From assembly GCF_027579695.1 (NCBI RefSeq), contig NC_083571.1, positions 37,255,943 through 37,319,942 of the forward strand: 64,000 bases of DNA, read 5' to 3'. The position numbers and the translations under genes are program-made. This stretch comes from Neoarius graeffei (lineage: Eukaryota; Chordata; Actinopteri; Siluriformes; Ariidae). The notes beneath the pieces were generated by a model. It did not search any database, had not been told where the DNA came from, and saw nothing but the letters and a program-made list of their open reading frames with translations. Of this stretch, positions 1 to 12,518 are shown one piece after another (the first letter of the stretch is position 1; each line of letters opens with the position of its first letter).

Positions 1-2451
1 CCAGAGATACTAAGCTTTTGACGATCAGACGTATGGTTCAAAAGTAACAACCAGAAATGTACCTGCGAATTTGACCTGTTGGTGGCGCTAGAGAGTTTGA
101 GGTGGTGAGTTGAAATTTGGTCACAAGACCCTTGAGGGTGCCTAGAATCAGTCTGCCAAATTTGAAAACCTCTAGTCATACGGTTCTATGGGTTGCCATC
201 GAATTCCTTTGATTTTAACAAAATTCAAAATGGCGGAAAATCCTCAAGTCAGAATATGACGGCATAGGGTGCGATGCATTCGTCTTGACCCATGGATTCC
301 AGAGATAGTGGAATTTTGTTTCTACCCAAAACGCATCATGAGATATGAGCCAAAAGACATTTTTCCTAGTTATAGCGCCCCCTAGCAGCCAATTTGTTCC
401 AAATTTTTTGCTGCCCTTTGGGGAGGGGTGTTGCATAAAGCCACCAAGTTTCGTTAAGATACGCCAAAGGGTGGCCGAGAAATGAGCAAACTTCATGTTT
501 TGCATCTGCCATCCAATTTTGATTGGCTGACACGGCCAAACGCTTAAGAAATTCTAAAAACCGGGTATGTTTCTTATGCAGCTTAGTCCCCAGTTGCCAT
601 GTACCAAGTTTGGGAGAAATTCTTCAAAAATTGTGGGAGGAGAACCATTTTAATTGATTTTCACATAATTCAAAATGGCGGAAAATCTCCTGGGTGGAAT
701 ATGACGAGACAGGGCCCCTGGATTCGTGGTGACCCAAGTATTCCAGCGATACTAAGATTTTGATGATCAGACGTATGGTTCAAAAGTAACAAGCAGAAGT
801 GTACTTGCAACTTTGACCTGTTGGTGGCGCTAGAGAGTTTGAGGTGCTGAGTTGAAATTTGGTGACAAGATCCTTGAGGCAGCCTAGAATCAGTGTGCCA
901 AGTTTAAAAACCTCTAGTCAGACGGTTCTATGCGTTGCCATAGAATTTCACTGATTTTAACAAAATTCAAAATGGTGGAAAATCCTCAAGGCAGAATATG
1001 ACGTCATAGGGTGCGGTGGATTCGGCTTGAGCCAAGGATTCCTGACATAGTGGAATTTTGTTTCTAGGCAAAACGCATCATGAGATATGAGCCAAAAGAC
1101 ATTTTTCCTAGTTATAGCGCCCCCTAGCAGCCAATTTGTTCCAAATTTTTTGCTGCCCTTTGGGGAGGGGTGTTGCATAAAGCCACCAAGTTTCGTTAAG
1201 ATACGCCAAAGGTTCGCCGAGAAATGAGCACACTTCCTGTCTTGCATCTGCCAGCCAAATTCGATTGGCTGCCACGGCCAAACGCTTAAGAAATTCTAAA
1301 AACCGGGTATGTTTCTTCTGCAGCTTAGTCCCCAGTTGCCATGTACCAAGGTTGGGAGAAATTCTTCAAAAATTGTGGGAGGAGAAGCATTTTAATTGAT
1401 TTTCACATAATTCAAAATGGCGGAAAATCTCCTGGGTGGAATATGACGAGACAGGGCCCCTGGATTCGTGGTGACCCAAGTATTCCAGCGATACTAAGAT
1501 TTTGATGATCAGACGTATGGTTCAAAAGTAACAAGCAGAAGTGTACTTGCAACTTTGACCTGTTGGTGGCGCTAGAGAGTTTGAGGTGCTGAGTTGAAAT
1601 TTGGTGACAAGATCCTTGAGGGAGCCTAGAATCAGTGTGCCAAGTTTAAAAACCTCTAGTCAGACGGTTCTATGCGTTGCCATAGAATTTCACTGATTTT
1701 AACAAAATTCAAAATGGCGGAAAATCCTCAAGGCAGAATATGACGTCATAGGGTGCGATGGATTCTTCTTGAGCCAAGGATTCCTGCCATAGTGGAATTT
1801 TGTTTCTAGCCAAAACGAGTCATGAGATATGAGCCAAAAGACATTTTTCCTAGTTATAGCGCCCCCTAGCAGCCAATTTGTTCCAAATTTTTTGGGGCCC
1901 TTTCGGGAGGGGTGCTGCATAAAGTCACCAAGTTTCGTTAAGATACGCCAAAGGGTGGCCGAGAAATGAGCACACTTCCTGTTTCGCATCTTTGCAGCCA
2001 AGTTTGATTGGCTGCCACGGCCAAACGCTTGTGAAATTCAAATCACCGGGTATAACTTTTGTGCAGGTTGGTCCAATTATGCTATCTTCCAAGTTTGGGA
2101 GAAATTGGTAAAAAATTGAGGGAGTTGAAACATTTTAATTGATTTTCACAAAATTCAAAATGGCGGGAAAAATATATGGGCGGGCAATGACTTCATGGGG
2201 TGCGTTGGATTCGTCGTGGCCCAAGGATTCCAGGGATACCAAGTTTTTGAAAATCAGACCAACGGTTCAAAAGTTACAAGCAGAAATGTACCTGGGAATT
2301 TGACCTGTTGGTGGCGCTAACGGGTTTGAGGTAGAGGCCTGAAATTTGGTGAGAGGAATGTTGAGAGTGTCTAGAATCAGTGTGCCAAATTTCACAACTT
2401 TTTACCAGACGGTTCTATGGGCTGCCATAGACTTGCAGAGGCGGAAGTGGA

Positions 2452-2454
<3 letters not shown>

Positions 2455-2501
<47 letters not shown>

Positions 2502-2668
2502 GAAACAATAGAATCACTATGGGTGCCTTCGCAGCTTTGCTGCTTGGCCCCCAATAATAAGAAAACCGACAAACTCATTAGGGGCCTTCGCCAGCTTCGC
2601 TGCTTGGCCCCTAATAATAATAAATATAGCTGCAAGCAGCAATCCGGGGCCAAGCAGGGTGACCCAGC
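2455..2668. repeat. AAT microsatellite plus GC hairpin block, array copy 1
   Basis: An (AAT)n run is followed by one degenerate and one good copy of a hairpin whose stem is GGGGCC/GGCCCC around 'ttcgccagcttcgctgctt'. Then come 'gctgcaagcagc' (a near-perfect small palindrome) and 'ggggccaagcagggtgaccc'. A (GT)n run follows about 170 bases downstream. Confidence 0.8.
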
Positions 2669-4263
2669 CTAAGTTGCCATGGCAACAGAAAGAACTGACC
2701 AGGCAGACGGTCATAGGCACGCACAGGAAGTGTTTACAAGCAGGAATGTACCTCCAACCAGACGGTTAGAGGCATGCACGGCTTCACCGTCAAATTCGAT
2801 TGACTGTGATGGCTGAAATTACTTCCAGTGTACTAGGTGTGTGTGTGTGTGTGTGTCTGTGCTAAAAGACTGCTGAGATATGAGCTCAATGATGTAAGAG
2901 CCAAAACACATTTTGGAAAGTTATAGCGCCCCCTAATGGCCAATGTGCACCAAATGTGGTATGGGCCATTTTGGAGGGGTGGTGCATAATCCCACCAAGT
3001 TTGGTTAAGAAAGGTCAAAGGGCTGCCGAGATATGAGCACACTTCCTGTTTCGCGTCTGCACAGCCAAATTTGATTGGCAGCCACGGCCAAACGCTTATG
3101 AAATTCGAAAAACCGGGTAAGTTTTTAGTGCAGCTTAGTCCAAAGTTGCCATGTACCAAGTTTGGAAGGAATTGGTCAAAAATTGAGGGAGGAGAAGCAT
3201 TTTAATTGATTTTCACAAAATTCAAAATGGCGGAAAATATACCAGGCGGAATATGACGCCATAGGGTGCGTTGGATTCGGGTTGACCCAAGGATTCCAGC
3301 CATACTAAGATTTTGACGATCAGACATACGGTTCAAAAGTAACAAGCAGAAATGTACTTGCAACTTTGACCTGTTGTTGGCGCTAGAGAGTTTGAGATGC
3401 TGAGTTGAAATTTGCTGACAAGAACCGTGAGGCAGCCTAGAATCAGTGTGCCAAATTTGAAAACCTGTCGTCAGACGGTTCTATGGGTTTCCATAGAATT
3501 TCATTGATTTTAACAAAATTCAAAATGGCGGAAAATCCTCAAGGCAGAATATGACGTCATAGGGTGCGATAGATTCGACTTGACCCAAGGATTCCATAGG
3601 CAGTGGAATTTTGTTTCTAGCCAAAACGCATCATGAGATATGAGCCAAAAGACATTTTTCCTAGTTATAGCGCCCCCTAGCAGCCAATTTGTTCCAAATT
3701 TTTTGGGGTCCTTCAGCGAGGGGTATGGCATAAACTCACCAAGTTTCGTTAAGATACGCCAAAGGCCGGCCGAAATATGAGCACACTTCCTGTTTGGAGT
3801 CTGCGCCTCCAATTTTGATTGGCTGCCACGGCCAAACGCTTATGAAATTCTAAAAACCGGGTAAGTTTCTTGTGCAGCTTAGTCCAAAGTTGCCATCTAC
3901 CAAGTTTGGGAGAAATTGGTCCAAAATTGAGGGAGGAGAAGCATTTTAAGTGATTTTCACAAAATTCAAAATGGCGGGAAAACTATATGGGCGGAAAATG
4001 ACGTCATGGGGTGCTTTGGATTCGTCTTGACCCAAGGATTCCAGGGATACCAAGTTTTTGAAAATCGGACCAACGGTTCAAAAGTTACAAGCAGAAATGT
4101 ACCTGCAACTTTGACCTGCTGGTGGCGCTAGAGGGTTGGGGCTGGGGACCTAAAAATTGTTGTGGGGAATGCTGAGACTGTCTCGAATGTGTGTGCCAAA
4201 TTTGAGCATTTTCCTATGTGTGGTTCTATGGGCTGCCATTGACTTCCCATAGGAGAAGAAAGT

Positions 4264-4264
<1 letters not shown>

Positions 4265-4294
<30 letters not shown>

Positions 4295-4475
4295 GAAAAC
4301 CGACAAACTCATTAGGGGCCTTCGCCAGCTTCGCTGCTTGGCCCCTAATAATAATAATAAGAAAACCGACAAACTCATTAGGGGCCTTCGCCAGCTTCGC
4401 TGCTTGGCCCCTAATAATAATAAATATAGCTGCAAGCAGCAATGCGGGGCCAAGCAGTGTGACCCAGCCTAAGTT
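4265..4475. repeat. AAT microsatellite plus duplicated GC hairpin block, copy 2
   Basis: This copy has two tandem copies of the 'aaaccgacaaactcatta' + hairpin module, separated by (AAT)4, and then the 'gctgcaagcagc' palindrome. The module has duplicated inside an array that is itself tandem. Confidence 0.8.
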
Positions 4476-4631
4476 GCCATGGCAACAGAAAGAACTGACC
4501 AGGCAGACGGTCATAGGCACGCACAGGAAGTGTTTACAAGCAGAAATGTACCTCCAACCAGATGGTTAGAGGCATGAACGGCTTCACCGTCAAATTCGAT
4601 TGACTGTGATGGTTGAAATTACTTCAAGTGT

Positions 4632-4671
<40 letters not shown>

Positions 4672-6072
4672 AAAAGACTGCTGAGATATGAGCTCAATTA
4701 AATATGAGCCAAAACACATTTTGGAAAGTTATAGCGCCCCCTAATGGCCAAAGTGCACCAAATGTGGTATGGGCACTTATGGAGGGGTGGGGCATAATTC
4801 CACCAAGTTTGGTTAAGAAAGATCAAAGGGCTGCCGAGATATGAGCACACGTCCTGTTTCGCGTCTGCACATCCAAGTTTGATTGGCAGCCACGGCCAAA
4901 CGCTTAAGAAATTCGAAAAACCGGGTAAGTTTTTTGTGCAGCTTAGTGCAACGTTGCCATCTACCAAGTTTGGAAGGAATTGGTCAAAAATTGAGGGAGG
5001 AGAAGCATTTTACTTGATTTTCACATAATTCAAAATGTCGGAAAATATACAAGGCGGAATATGACGGCATAGGATGCGTTGGATTCGTTTTGACCCAAGG
5101 ATTCCAGCGATACACAGATTTTGACAATCAGACATACGGTTCAAAAGTAACAAGCAGAAATGTACATGCAACTTTGGCCTGTTGTTGGCGCTAGAGAGTT
5201 TGAGGTGGTGAGTTGAAATTTGCTGACAAGAACCTTGAGCCAGCCTATAATCAGTGTGCCAAATTTGAAAACCTGTCGTCAGACGGTTCTATGGGTTTCC
5301 ATAGAATTTCATTGATTTTAACAAAATTCAAAATGGCGGAAAATCCTCAAGGCAGAATATGACGTCATAGGGTGCGCTAGATTCGTCTTGACCCAAGGAT
5401 TCCATAGGCAGTGGAATTTTGTTTCTAGCCAAAACGCATCATGAGATATGAGCCAAAAGACATTTTTCCTAGTTATAGCGCCCCCTAGCAGCCAATTTGT
5501 TCCAAATTCTTTCGGGTCCTTCATGGAGGGGTGGGGCATAATCCCACCAAGTTTCGTTAAGATACGCCAAAGGGCGGCCGAAATATGAGCACACTTCCTG
5601 TTTGGCGTCTGCGCCTCCAAATTTGATTGGCTGCCACGGCCAAACGCTTATGATATTCTAAAAACCGGGTAAGTTTCTTGTGGAGCTTAGTCCAAAGTTG
5701 CCATCTACCAAGTTTGGGAGAAATTGCTCCAAAATTGAGGGAGGAGAAGCATTTTAATTGATTTTCACAAAATTCAAAATGGCGGGAAAACTATATGGGC
5801 GGAAAATGACGTCATGGGGTGCTTTGGATTCGTCTTGACCCAAGGATTCCAGGGATACCAAGTTTTTGAAAATCGGACCAACGGTTCAAAAGTTACAAGC
5901 AGAAATGTACCTGCAACTTTGACCTGCTGGTGGCGCTAGAGGGTTGGGGGTGGGGACCTAAAAATTGTTGTGGGGAATGCTGAGACTGTCTCGAATGTGT
6001 GTGCCAAATTTGAGCATTTTCCTATGTGTGGTTCTATGGGCTGCCATTGACATCCCATAGGAGAAGAAAGTT

Positions 6073-6150
6073 GAATAATAATAATAATAATAAATATAGC
6101 TGCAAGCAGCAATGCGGGGCCAAGCAGGGTGACCCAGCCTAAGTTGCCAT
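6073..6150. repeat. AAT microsatellite block lacking the hairpin, copy 3
   Basis: Here the (AAT)n joins directly to 'aaatatagctgcaagcagc' with no GGGGCC hairpin module. This shows the module is dispensable and varies in number between units (0 here, 1 or 2 elsewhere). Confidence 0.8.
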
Positions 6151-8471
6151 GGCAACAGAAAGAACTGACCAGGCAGACGATCAGAGGCACGCACAGGAAG
6201 TGTTTACAAGCAGAAATGTACCTCCAACCAGATGGGTAGAGGCATGCACGGCTTCACCGTCAAAATCGATTGACTGTGATGCCTGAAATTACTTCAAGTG
6301 TACTAGGTGTGTGTGTGTGTGTGTGCTAAGAGACTGCTGAGATATGAGCTCAATGATATATGATCCTAAATACATTTTGGAAAGTTATAGCGCCCCCTAA
6401 TGGCCAATGTGCACCAAATGTGGTATGGGACCTTTTGGAGGGGTGGGGCATAATCCCACCAAGTTTGGTTAAGAAAGGTCAAAGGGCTGCCGAGATATGA
6501 CCACACTTCCTGTTTCACATCTGCACGTCCAAATTTGATTGGCCGCCACGGCCAAACGCTTATGAAATTCGAAAAACCGGGTAAGTTTTATGTGCAGCTT
6601 AGTCCAAAGTTGCCATGTACCAAGCTTGGAAGGAATTGGTCAAAGATTGAGGGAGGAGAAGCATTTTAATTGATTTTCACAAAATTCAAAATGGCGGAAA
6701 ATATACCAGGCGGAATATGACGCCATAGGGTGCGTTGGATTCGTGTTGACCCAAGGATCCCATAGATACTTAGCTTTTGACGATCAGAAGTACGGTTCAA
6801 AAGTAACAAGCAGAAATGTACCTGCAACTTTGACCTGTTGGTGGCGCTAGAGAGTTTGAGATGATGAGTTGAAATTTGCTGACAAGAACCTTGAGGCAGC
6901 CTAGAATCAGTGTGCCAAATTTGAAAACCTCTAGTCAGACAGTTCTATGGGTTGCCATAGAATTTCATTGATTTTAACAAAATTCAAAATGGCGGAAAAT
7001 CCTCAAGGCAGAATATGACGTCATAGGATGCGATAGATTCGTCTTGACCCAAGGATTCCAGAGATAGTGGAATTTTGTTTCTACCCCAAACACATCATGA
7101 GATATGAGCCAAAAGTCATTTTTCCTAGTTATAGCGCCCCCTGGCAGCCAATTTGTTCCAATTTTTTTCTGTTCCTTCACGCAGGGGTGGCGCATAATCT
7201 CACCAAGTTTCGTTAAGATACGCCAAAGGGCGGCCGAAATATGACCACACTTCCTGTTTGGCGTCTGCGCAGCCAATTTTGATTGGCTGCCACGGCCAAA
7301 CGCTTACGAAATTCTAAAATCCGGGTAAGTTTCTTGTGCAGCTTAGTCCACAGTTGCCATCTACCAAGTTTGGAAGGAATTGGTCAAAAATTGAGGGAGG
7401 AGAAGCATTTTAATTGATTTTCACATAATTCAAAATGGCGGAAAATATACAAGGCGGAATATGACGGCATAGGATGCGTTGGATTCGTTTTGACCCAAGG
7501 ATTCCAGCGATACACAGATTTTGACGATCAGACATACGGTTCAAAAGTAACAAGCAGAAATGTACATGCAACTTTGGCCTGTTGTTGGCGCTAGAGAGTT
7601 TGAGGTGGTGAGTTGAAATTTGCTGACAAGAACCTTGAGCCAGCCTAGAATCAGTGTGCCAAATTTGAAAACCTGTCTTCAGACGGTTCTATGGGTTTCC
7701 ATAGAATTTCATTGATTTTAACAAAATTCAAAATGGCGGAAAATCCTCAAGGCAGAATATGACGTCATAGGGTCCGATAGATTCGTCTTGACCCAAGGAT
7801 TCCATAGGCAGTGGAATTTTGTTTCTAGCCAAAACGCATCATGAGATATGAGCCAAAAGACATTTTTCCTAGTTATAGCGCCCCCTAGCAGCCAATTTGT
7901 TCCAAATTCTTTGGGGTCCTTCATGGATGGGTGGGGCATAAACCCACCAAGTTTCGTTAAGATAGGCCAAAGGCCGGCCGAGATATGAGCACACTTCCTG
8001 TTTGGCGTCTGCGCCTCCAATTTTGATTGGCTGCCACGGCCAAACGCTTAAGAAATTCTAAAAACCGGGTAAGTTTCTTGTGGAGCTTAGTCCAAAGTTG
8101 CCATCTACCAAGTTTGGGAGAAATTGGTCCAAAATTGAGGGAGGAGAAGCATTTTAATTGATTTTCACAAAATTCAAAATGGCGGGAAAACTATATGGGC
8201 GGAAAATGACGTCATGGGGTGCTTTGGATTCGTCTTGACCCAAGGATTCCAGGGATACCAAGTTTTTGAAAATCGGACCAACGGTTCAAAAGTTACAAGC
8301 AGAAATGTACCTGCAGATTTGACCTGCTGGTGGCGCTAGAGGGTTGGGGGTGGGGACCTAAAAATTGTTGTGGGGAATGCTGAGACTGTCTAGAATGTGT
8401 GTGCCAAATTTGAGCATTTTCCTATGTGTGGTTCTATGGGCTGCCATTGACATCCCATAGGAGAAGAAAGT

Positions 8472-8472
<1 letters not shown>

Positions 8473-8502
<30 letters not shown>

Positions 8503-8610
8503 GAAAACCGACAAACTCATTAGGGGCCTTCGCCAGCTTCGCTGCTTGGCCCCTAATAAATAAATATAGCTGCAAGCAGCAATGCGGGGCCAAGCAGGGT
8601 GAGCCAGCCT
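8473..8610. repeat. AAT microsatellite plus single hairpin module, copy 4
   Basis: An (AAT)n run, one 'aaaccgacaaactcatta' + GGGGCC/GGCCCC hairpin module, and the 'gctgcaagcagc' palindrome. Confidence 0.8.
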
Positions 8611-8771
8611 AAGTTGCCATGGCAACAGAAAGAACTGACCAGGCAGACGGTCATAGGCACGCACAGGAAGTGTTTACAAGCAGAAATGTACCTCCAACCA
8701 GATGGTTAGAGGCATGCACGGCTTCACCGTCAAATTCGATTGACTGTGATGGCTGAAATTACTTCAAGTGT

Positions 8772-8807
<36 letters not shown>

Positions 8808-10207
8808 AAAAGACTGCTGAGATATGAGCTCAATTATATATGAGCCAAAACACATTTTGGAAAGTTATAGCGCCCCCTAATGGCCAAAGTGCACCAAATG
8901 TGGTCTGGGCACTTATGGAGGGGTGGGGCATAATCCCACCAAGTTTGGTTAAGAATGGTCAAAGGGCCGCCGAGATATGAGCACACTTCCTGTTTCGCAT
9001 CTGCACAGCCAAATTTGATTGGCTGCCACGGCCAAACGCTTATGAAATTCAAAAAACCGGGTAAGTTTTATGTGCAGCTTAGTCCAAAGTTGCCATATAC
9101 CAAGTTTGGAACGAATTGGCCAAAAATTGAAGGAGGAGAAGCATTTTAATTGATTTTCACAAAATTCAAAATGGCGGAAAATATACAAGGCGGAATATGA
9201 CGACGTAGGATGCGTTGGATTCATTTTGACCCAAGGATTCCAGCGATACACAGATTTTGACGATCAGACATACGGTTCAAAAGTAACAAGCAGAAATGTA
9301 CATGCAACTTTGGCCTGTTGTTGGCGCTAGAGAGTTTGAGGTGGTGAGTTGAAATTTGCTGACAAGAACCTTGAGACAGCCTAGAATCAGTGTGCCAAAT
9401 TTGAAAACCTGTCGTCAGACGGTTCTATGGGTTGCCATAGAATTTCATTGATTTTAACAAAATTCAAAATGGCGGAAAATCCTCAAGGCAGAATATGACG
9501 TCATAGGGTGCGATAGATTCGTCTTGACCCAAGGATTCCATAGGCAGTGGAATTTTGTTTCTAGCCAAAACGCATCATGAGATATGAGCCAAAAGACATT
9601 TTTCCTAGTTATAGCGCCCCCTAGCAGCCAATTTGTTCCAAATTCTTTGGGGTCCTTCATGGAGGGGTGGGGCATAAAGCCACCAAGTTTCGTTAAGATA
9701 CGCCAAAGGGCGGCCGAAATATGAGCACACTTCCTGTTTGGCGTCTGCGCCTCCAATTTTGATTGGCTGCCACGGCCAAACGCTTATGAAATTCTAAAAA
9801 CCGGGTAAGTTTCTTGTGGAGCTTAGTCCACAGTTGCCATCTACCAAGTTTGGGAGAAATTGGTCCAAAATTGAGGGAGGAGAAGCATTTTAATTGATTT
9901 TCACAAAATTCAAAATGGCGGGAAAACTATATGGGCGGAAAATGACGTCATGGGGTGCTTTGGATTCGTCTTGACCCAAGGATTCCAGGGATACCAAGTT
10001 TTTGAAAATCGGACCAACGGTTCAAAAGTTACAACCAGAAATGTACCTGCAACTTTGACCTGCTGGTGGCGCTAGAGGGTTGGGGGTGGGGACCTAAAAA
10101 TTGTTGTGGGGAATGCTGAGACTGTCTAGAATGTGTGTGCCAAATTTGAGCATTTTCCTATGTGTGGTTCTATGGGCTGCCATTGACATCCCATAGGAGA
10201 AGAAAGT

Positions 10208-10208
<1 letters not shown>

Positions 10209-10238
<30 letters not shown>

Positions 10239-10347
10239 GAAAACCGACAAACTCATTAGGGGCCTTCGCCAGCTTCGCTGCTTGGCCCCTAATAAGAAAA
10301 CCGACAAACTCATTAGGGGCCTTCGCCAGCTTCGCTGCTTGGCCCCT
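10209..10347. repeat. AAT microsatellite plus two hairpin modules, copy 5 (array end)
   Basis: An (AAT)n run followed by two hairpin modules. The second stops at 'ggcccctaa', where a Tc1 element starts abruptly at an internal point of its own sequence. The palindrome and the rest of the unit are missing, so array and transposon are joined by a truncation or recombination event rather than a clean insertion. Confidence 0.8.
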
Positions 10348-11726
10348 AAAAAGTTGGGACAAGGCCATGTTTACCACTGTGAGACATTCCCTTTTCTCTT
10401 TACAACAGTCTGTAAACGTCTGGGGACTGAGGAGACAAGTTGCTCAAGTTTAGGGATAGGAATGTTAACCCATTCTTGTCTAATGTAGGATTCTAGTTGC
10501 TCAACTGTCTTAGGTCTTTTTTGTTGTATCTTCCGTTTTATGATGCGCCAAATGTTTTCTCTGGGTGAAAGATCTGGACTGCAGGCTGGCCACTTCAGTA
10601 CCTGGACCCTTCTTCTACGCAGCCATGATGCTGTAATTGATGCAGTATGTGGTTTGGCATTGTCATGTTGGAAAATGCAAGGTCTTCCCTGAAAGAGACG
10701 TCGTCTGGATGGGAACATGTGTTGCTCTAGAACCTGGATATACCTTTCAGCATTGATGGGGTCTTTCCAGATGTGTAAGCTGCCCATGCCACACGCACTA
10801 ATGCAACCCCATACCATCAGAGATGCAGGCTTCTGAACTGAGCGCTGATAACAACTTGGGTCGTCCTTCTCCTCTTTAGTCCGAATGACACGGCGTCCCT
10901 GATTTCCATAAAGATCTTCAAATTTTGATTCGTCTGACCACAGAACAGTTTTCCACTTTGCCACAGTCCATTTTAAATGAGCCTTGGCCCAGAGAAGACG
11001 TCTGCGCTTCTGGATCATGTTTAGATACGGCTTCTTCTTTGAACTATAGAGTTTTAGCTGGCGACGGCGGATGGCACGGTGAATTGTGTTCACAGATAAT
11101 GTTCTCTGGAAATATTCCTGAGCCCATTTTGTGATTTCCAATACAGAAGCATGCCTGAAGATCACGGGCACCCAGTATGGTTTTCCGGCCTTGACCCTTA
11201 CGCACAGAGATTCTTCCAGATTCTCTGAATCTTTTGATGATATTATGCACTGTAGATGATTATATGTTCAAACTCTTTGCAATTTTACATTGTCGAACTA
11301 CTTTCTGATATTGCTCCACTATTTGTCGGTGCAGAATTCGGGGGATTGGTGATCCTCTTCCCATCTTTACTTCTGAGAGCCGCTGCCACTCCAAGATGCT
11401 CTTTTTATACCCAGTCATGTTAATGACCTATTGCCAGTTGACCTAATGAGTTGCAATTTGGTCCTCCAGCTGTTCCTTTTTTGTACCTTTAACTTTTCCA
11501 GCCTCTTATTGCCCCTGTCCCAACTTTTTTGAGATGTGTTGCTGTCATGAAATTTCAAATGAGCCAATATTTGGCATGAAATTTCAAAATGTCTCACTTT
11601 CGACATTTGATATGTTGTCTATGTTCTATTGTGAATACAATATCAGTTTTTGAGATTTGTAAATTATTGCATTCCGTTTTTATTTACAATTTGTACTTTG
11701 TCCCAACTTTTTTGGAATCGGGGTTG
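10348..11726 (-). mobile_element. Tc1/mariner element, family 'caaccccgattcc', 5'-end-deleted copy
   Basis: The right end is intact ('tttttggaatcggggttg' followed by TA). The left ~215 bases present in the complete copy at 23133-24738 are missing: sequence starts at the internal motif 'aaaagttgggacaaggcc'. That motif resembles the outer terminus, which suggests recombination or gap repair between the inner and outer repeats. The element contains a broken transposase on the minus strand. Confidence 0.9.
10371..11418 (-). pseudogene. Tc1-family transposase pseudogene
   Basis: Same protein as the open transposase at 23354-24430. It has lost function in at least two places. A stop codon falls in the helix-turn-helix region just after 'AKSLNI', and a 29-base deletion near 11158 removes 'tatgtgatgcagtgccgtc' plus ten more bases and shifts the frame. 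The catalytic part is still readable ([16 protein letters not shown]), but the segment before the last acidic residue reads SPDLSPREN where the open copy has SPIEN. The copy cannot encode a working enzyme but could still be mobilised only if its lost end were supplied. Confidence 0.9.
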
Positions 11727-12517
11727 TACAACAAAGAACACTCTAAAAAGGAATAAGATTTAAATTCTTGTTATAAATTACTGGGAAGATTTTTTTTATT
11801 TAACTTCATAATTTTATTAAGATTTTCACTTATCCTTGTTTACATAATATACTTGATGTGGTTCAGTTATCTTTAGTTGGATCTAACACTGCTTGCAGTG
11901 TCAACACTTTTTTTTTTTTTCTCAAATGGAACTTTTACTAACTGCTTGACATGATTATATATAATTTATTACATGTAACCTACTATTTTAATTCACATAC
12001 CTACTTAGTACTGCTGTTATATTTCAAGTAATTTTCTTTGGTGGAATGTAATATTGTCGGTGATGTCAACACTTGTCAAATAGAACTTTGTGTAACTTTT
12101 ATGAACTATTTAATATAATACATTTTATTAGCAACATTTACATTAATAATTCTGGTATTACTGATACAATGTATATTAAATAAGTAAATTTATAGTTCAG
12201 TCATTCTCTTTCGTAATTGTTTACTTGACTGGACATATAGTCCTGATTAGATTAGATAAAACTTTATTGTTCCCTTTGGGAGGGTTCCCTCAGGGAAATT
12301 AAAATTCCAGCATCATCATTACAGGATAAACAGAAAATAGAAAACTTCTAGATAAATTAAGTATTTACATATACAAATATAAAAAATAAGATATGAAAAA
12401 AGTCCAGCAGGAGAGGTGCACATTATATTGCACATTGTCCAGTATTGCTTTTTGTCAGGCTAGGCTACTGCTCCTTCCCATCCTCTGTCCTCCTGTTACC
12501 CCTCCTCCCCCCAAGTT
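11727..12517. other. AT-rich non-coding interval with an unclassified repeat
   Basis: No open frame or exon signal is supported here. From about 12243 to 12480 there is 'ctttattgttccctttggga' followed by 'gggttccctcagggaaatt', a composite I know as a common teleost interspersed repeat without being able to classify it. The rest is AT-rich sequence with two copies of a '...tgtcaacact...' motif. Confidence 0.4.
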
Positions 12518-12518
12518 A

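Larger units (their letters stand above)
1..10347. repeat. Tandem array of ~742-bp satellite-like units
   Basis: About thirteen homologous units follow one another. The landmark 'gttcaaaagtaac' (or its variant 'gttcaaaagttac') recurs about every 742-747 bases, with larger steps of about 910-1070 where an extra block is inserted. Each unit is an internal dimer: 'caaaattcaaaatggcgg' occurs twice per unit, about 296 and 446 bases apart. Other constant pieces are 'tatagcgccccct' and 'ccaccaagtttcgttaag'. On the minus strand eight units keep an open frame of 96-100 codons at the same place. I recognise no domain in it, and no splice or start context supports it as a gene. The family is a type seen widely in teleost genomes, but I cannot name it. 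The array ends where a truncated Tc1 element begins. Confidence 0.85.

Noticed and set aside
215-9756. Eight minus-strand open frames of 96-100 codons as a gene family
   Set aside because: They lie at the same phase of a tandem non-coding repeat, have no recognisable domain, and spacing follows the repeat. Kept only as a finding to test.
2455-10347. CRISPR-like array of hairpin repeats
   Set aside because: Hairpin modules are few, irregularly spaced, embedded in a eukaryotic satellite, and have no unique spacers.
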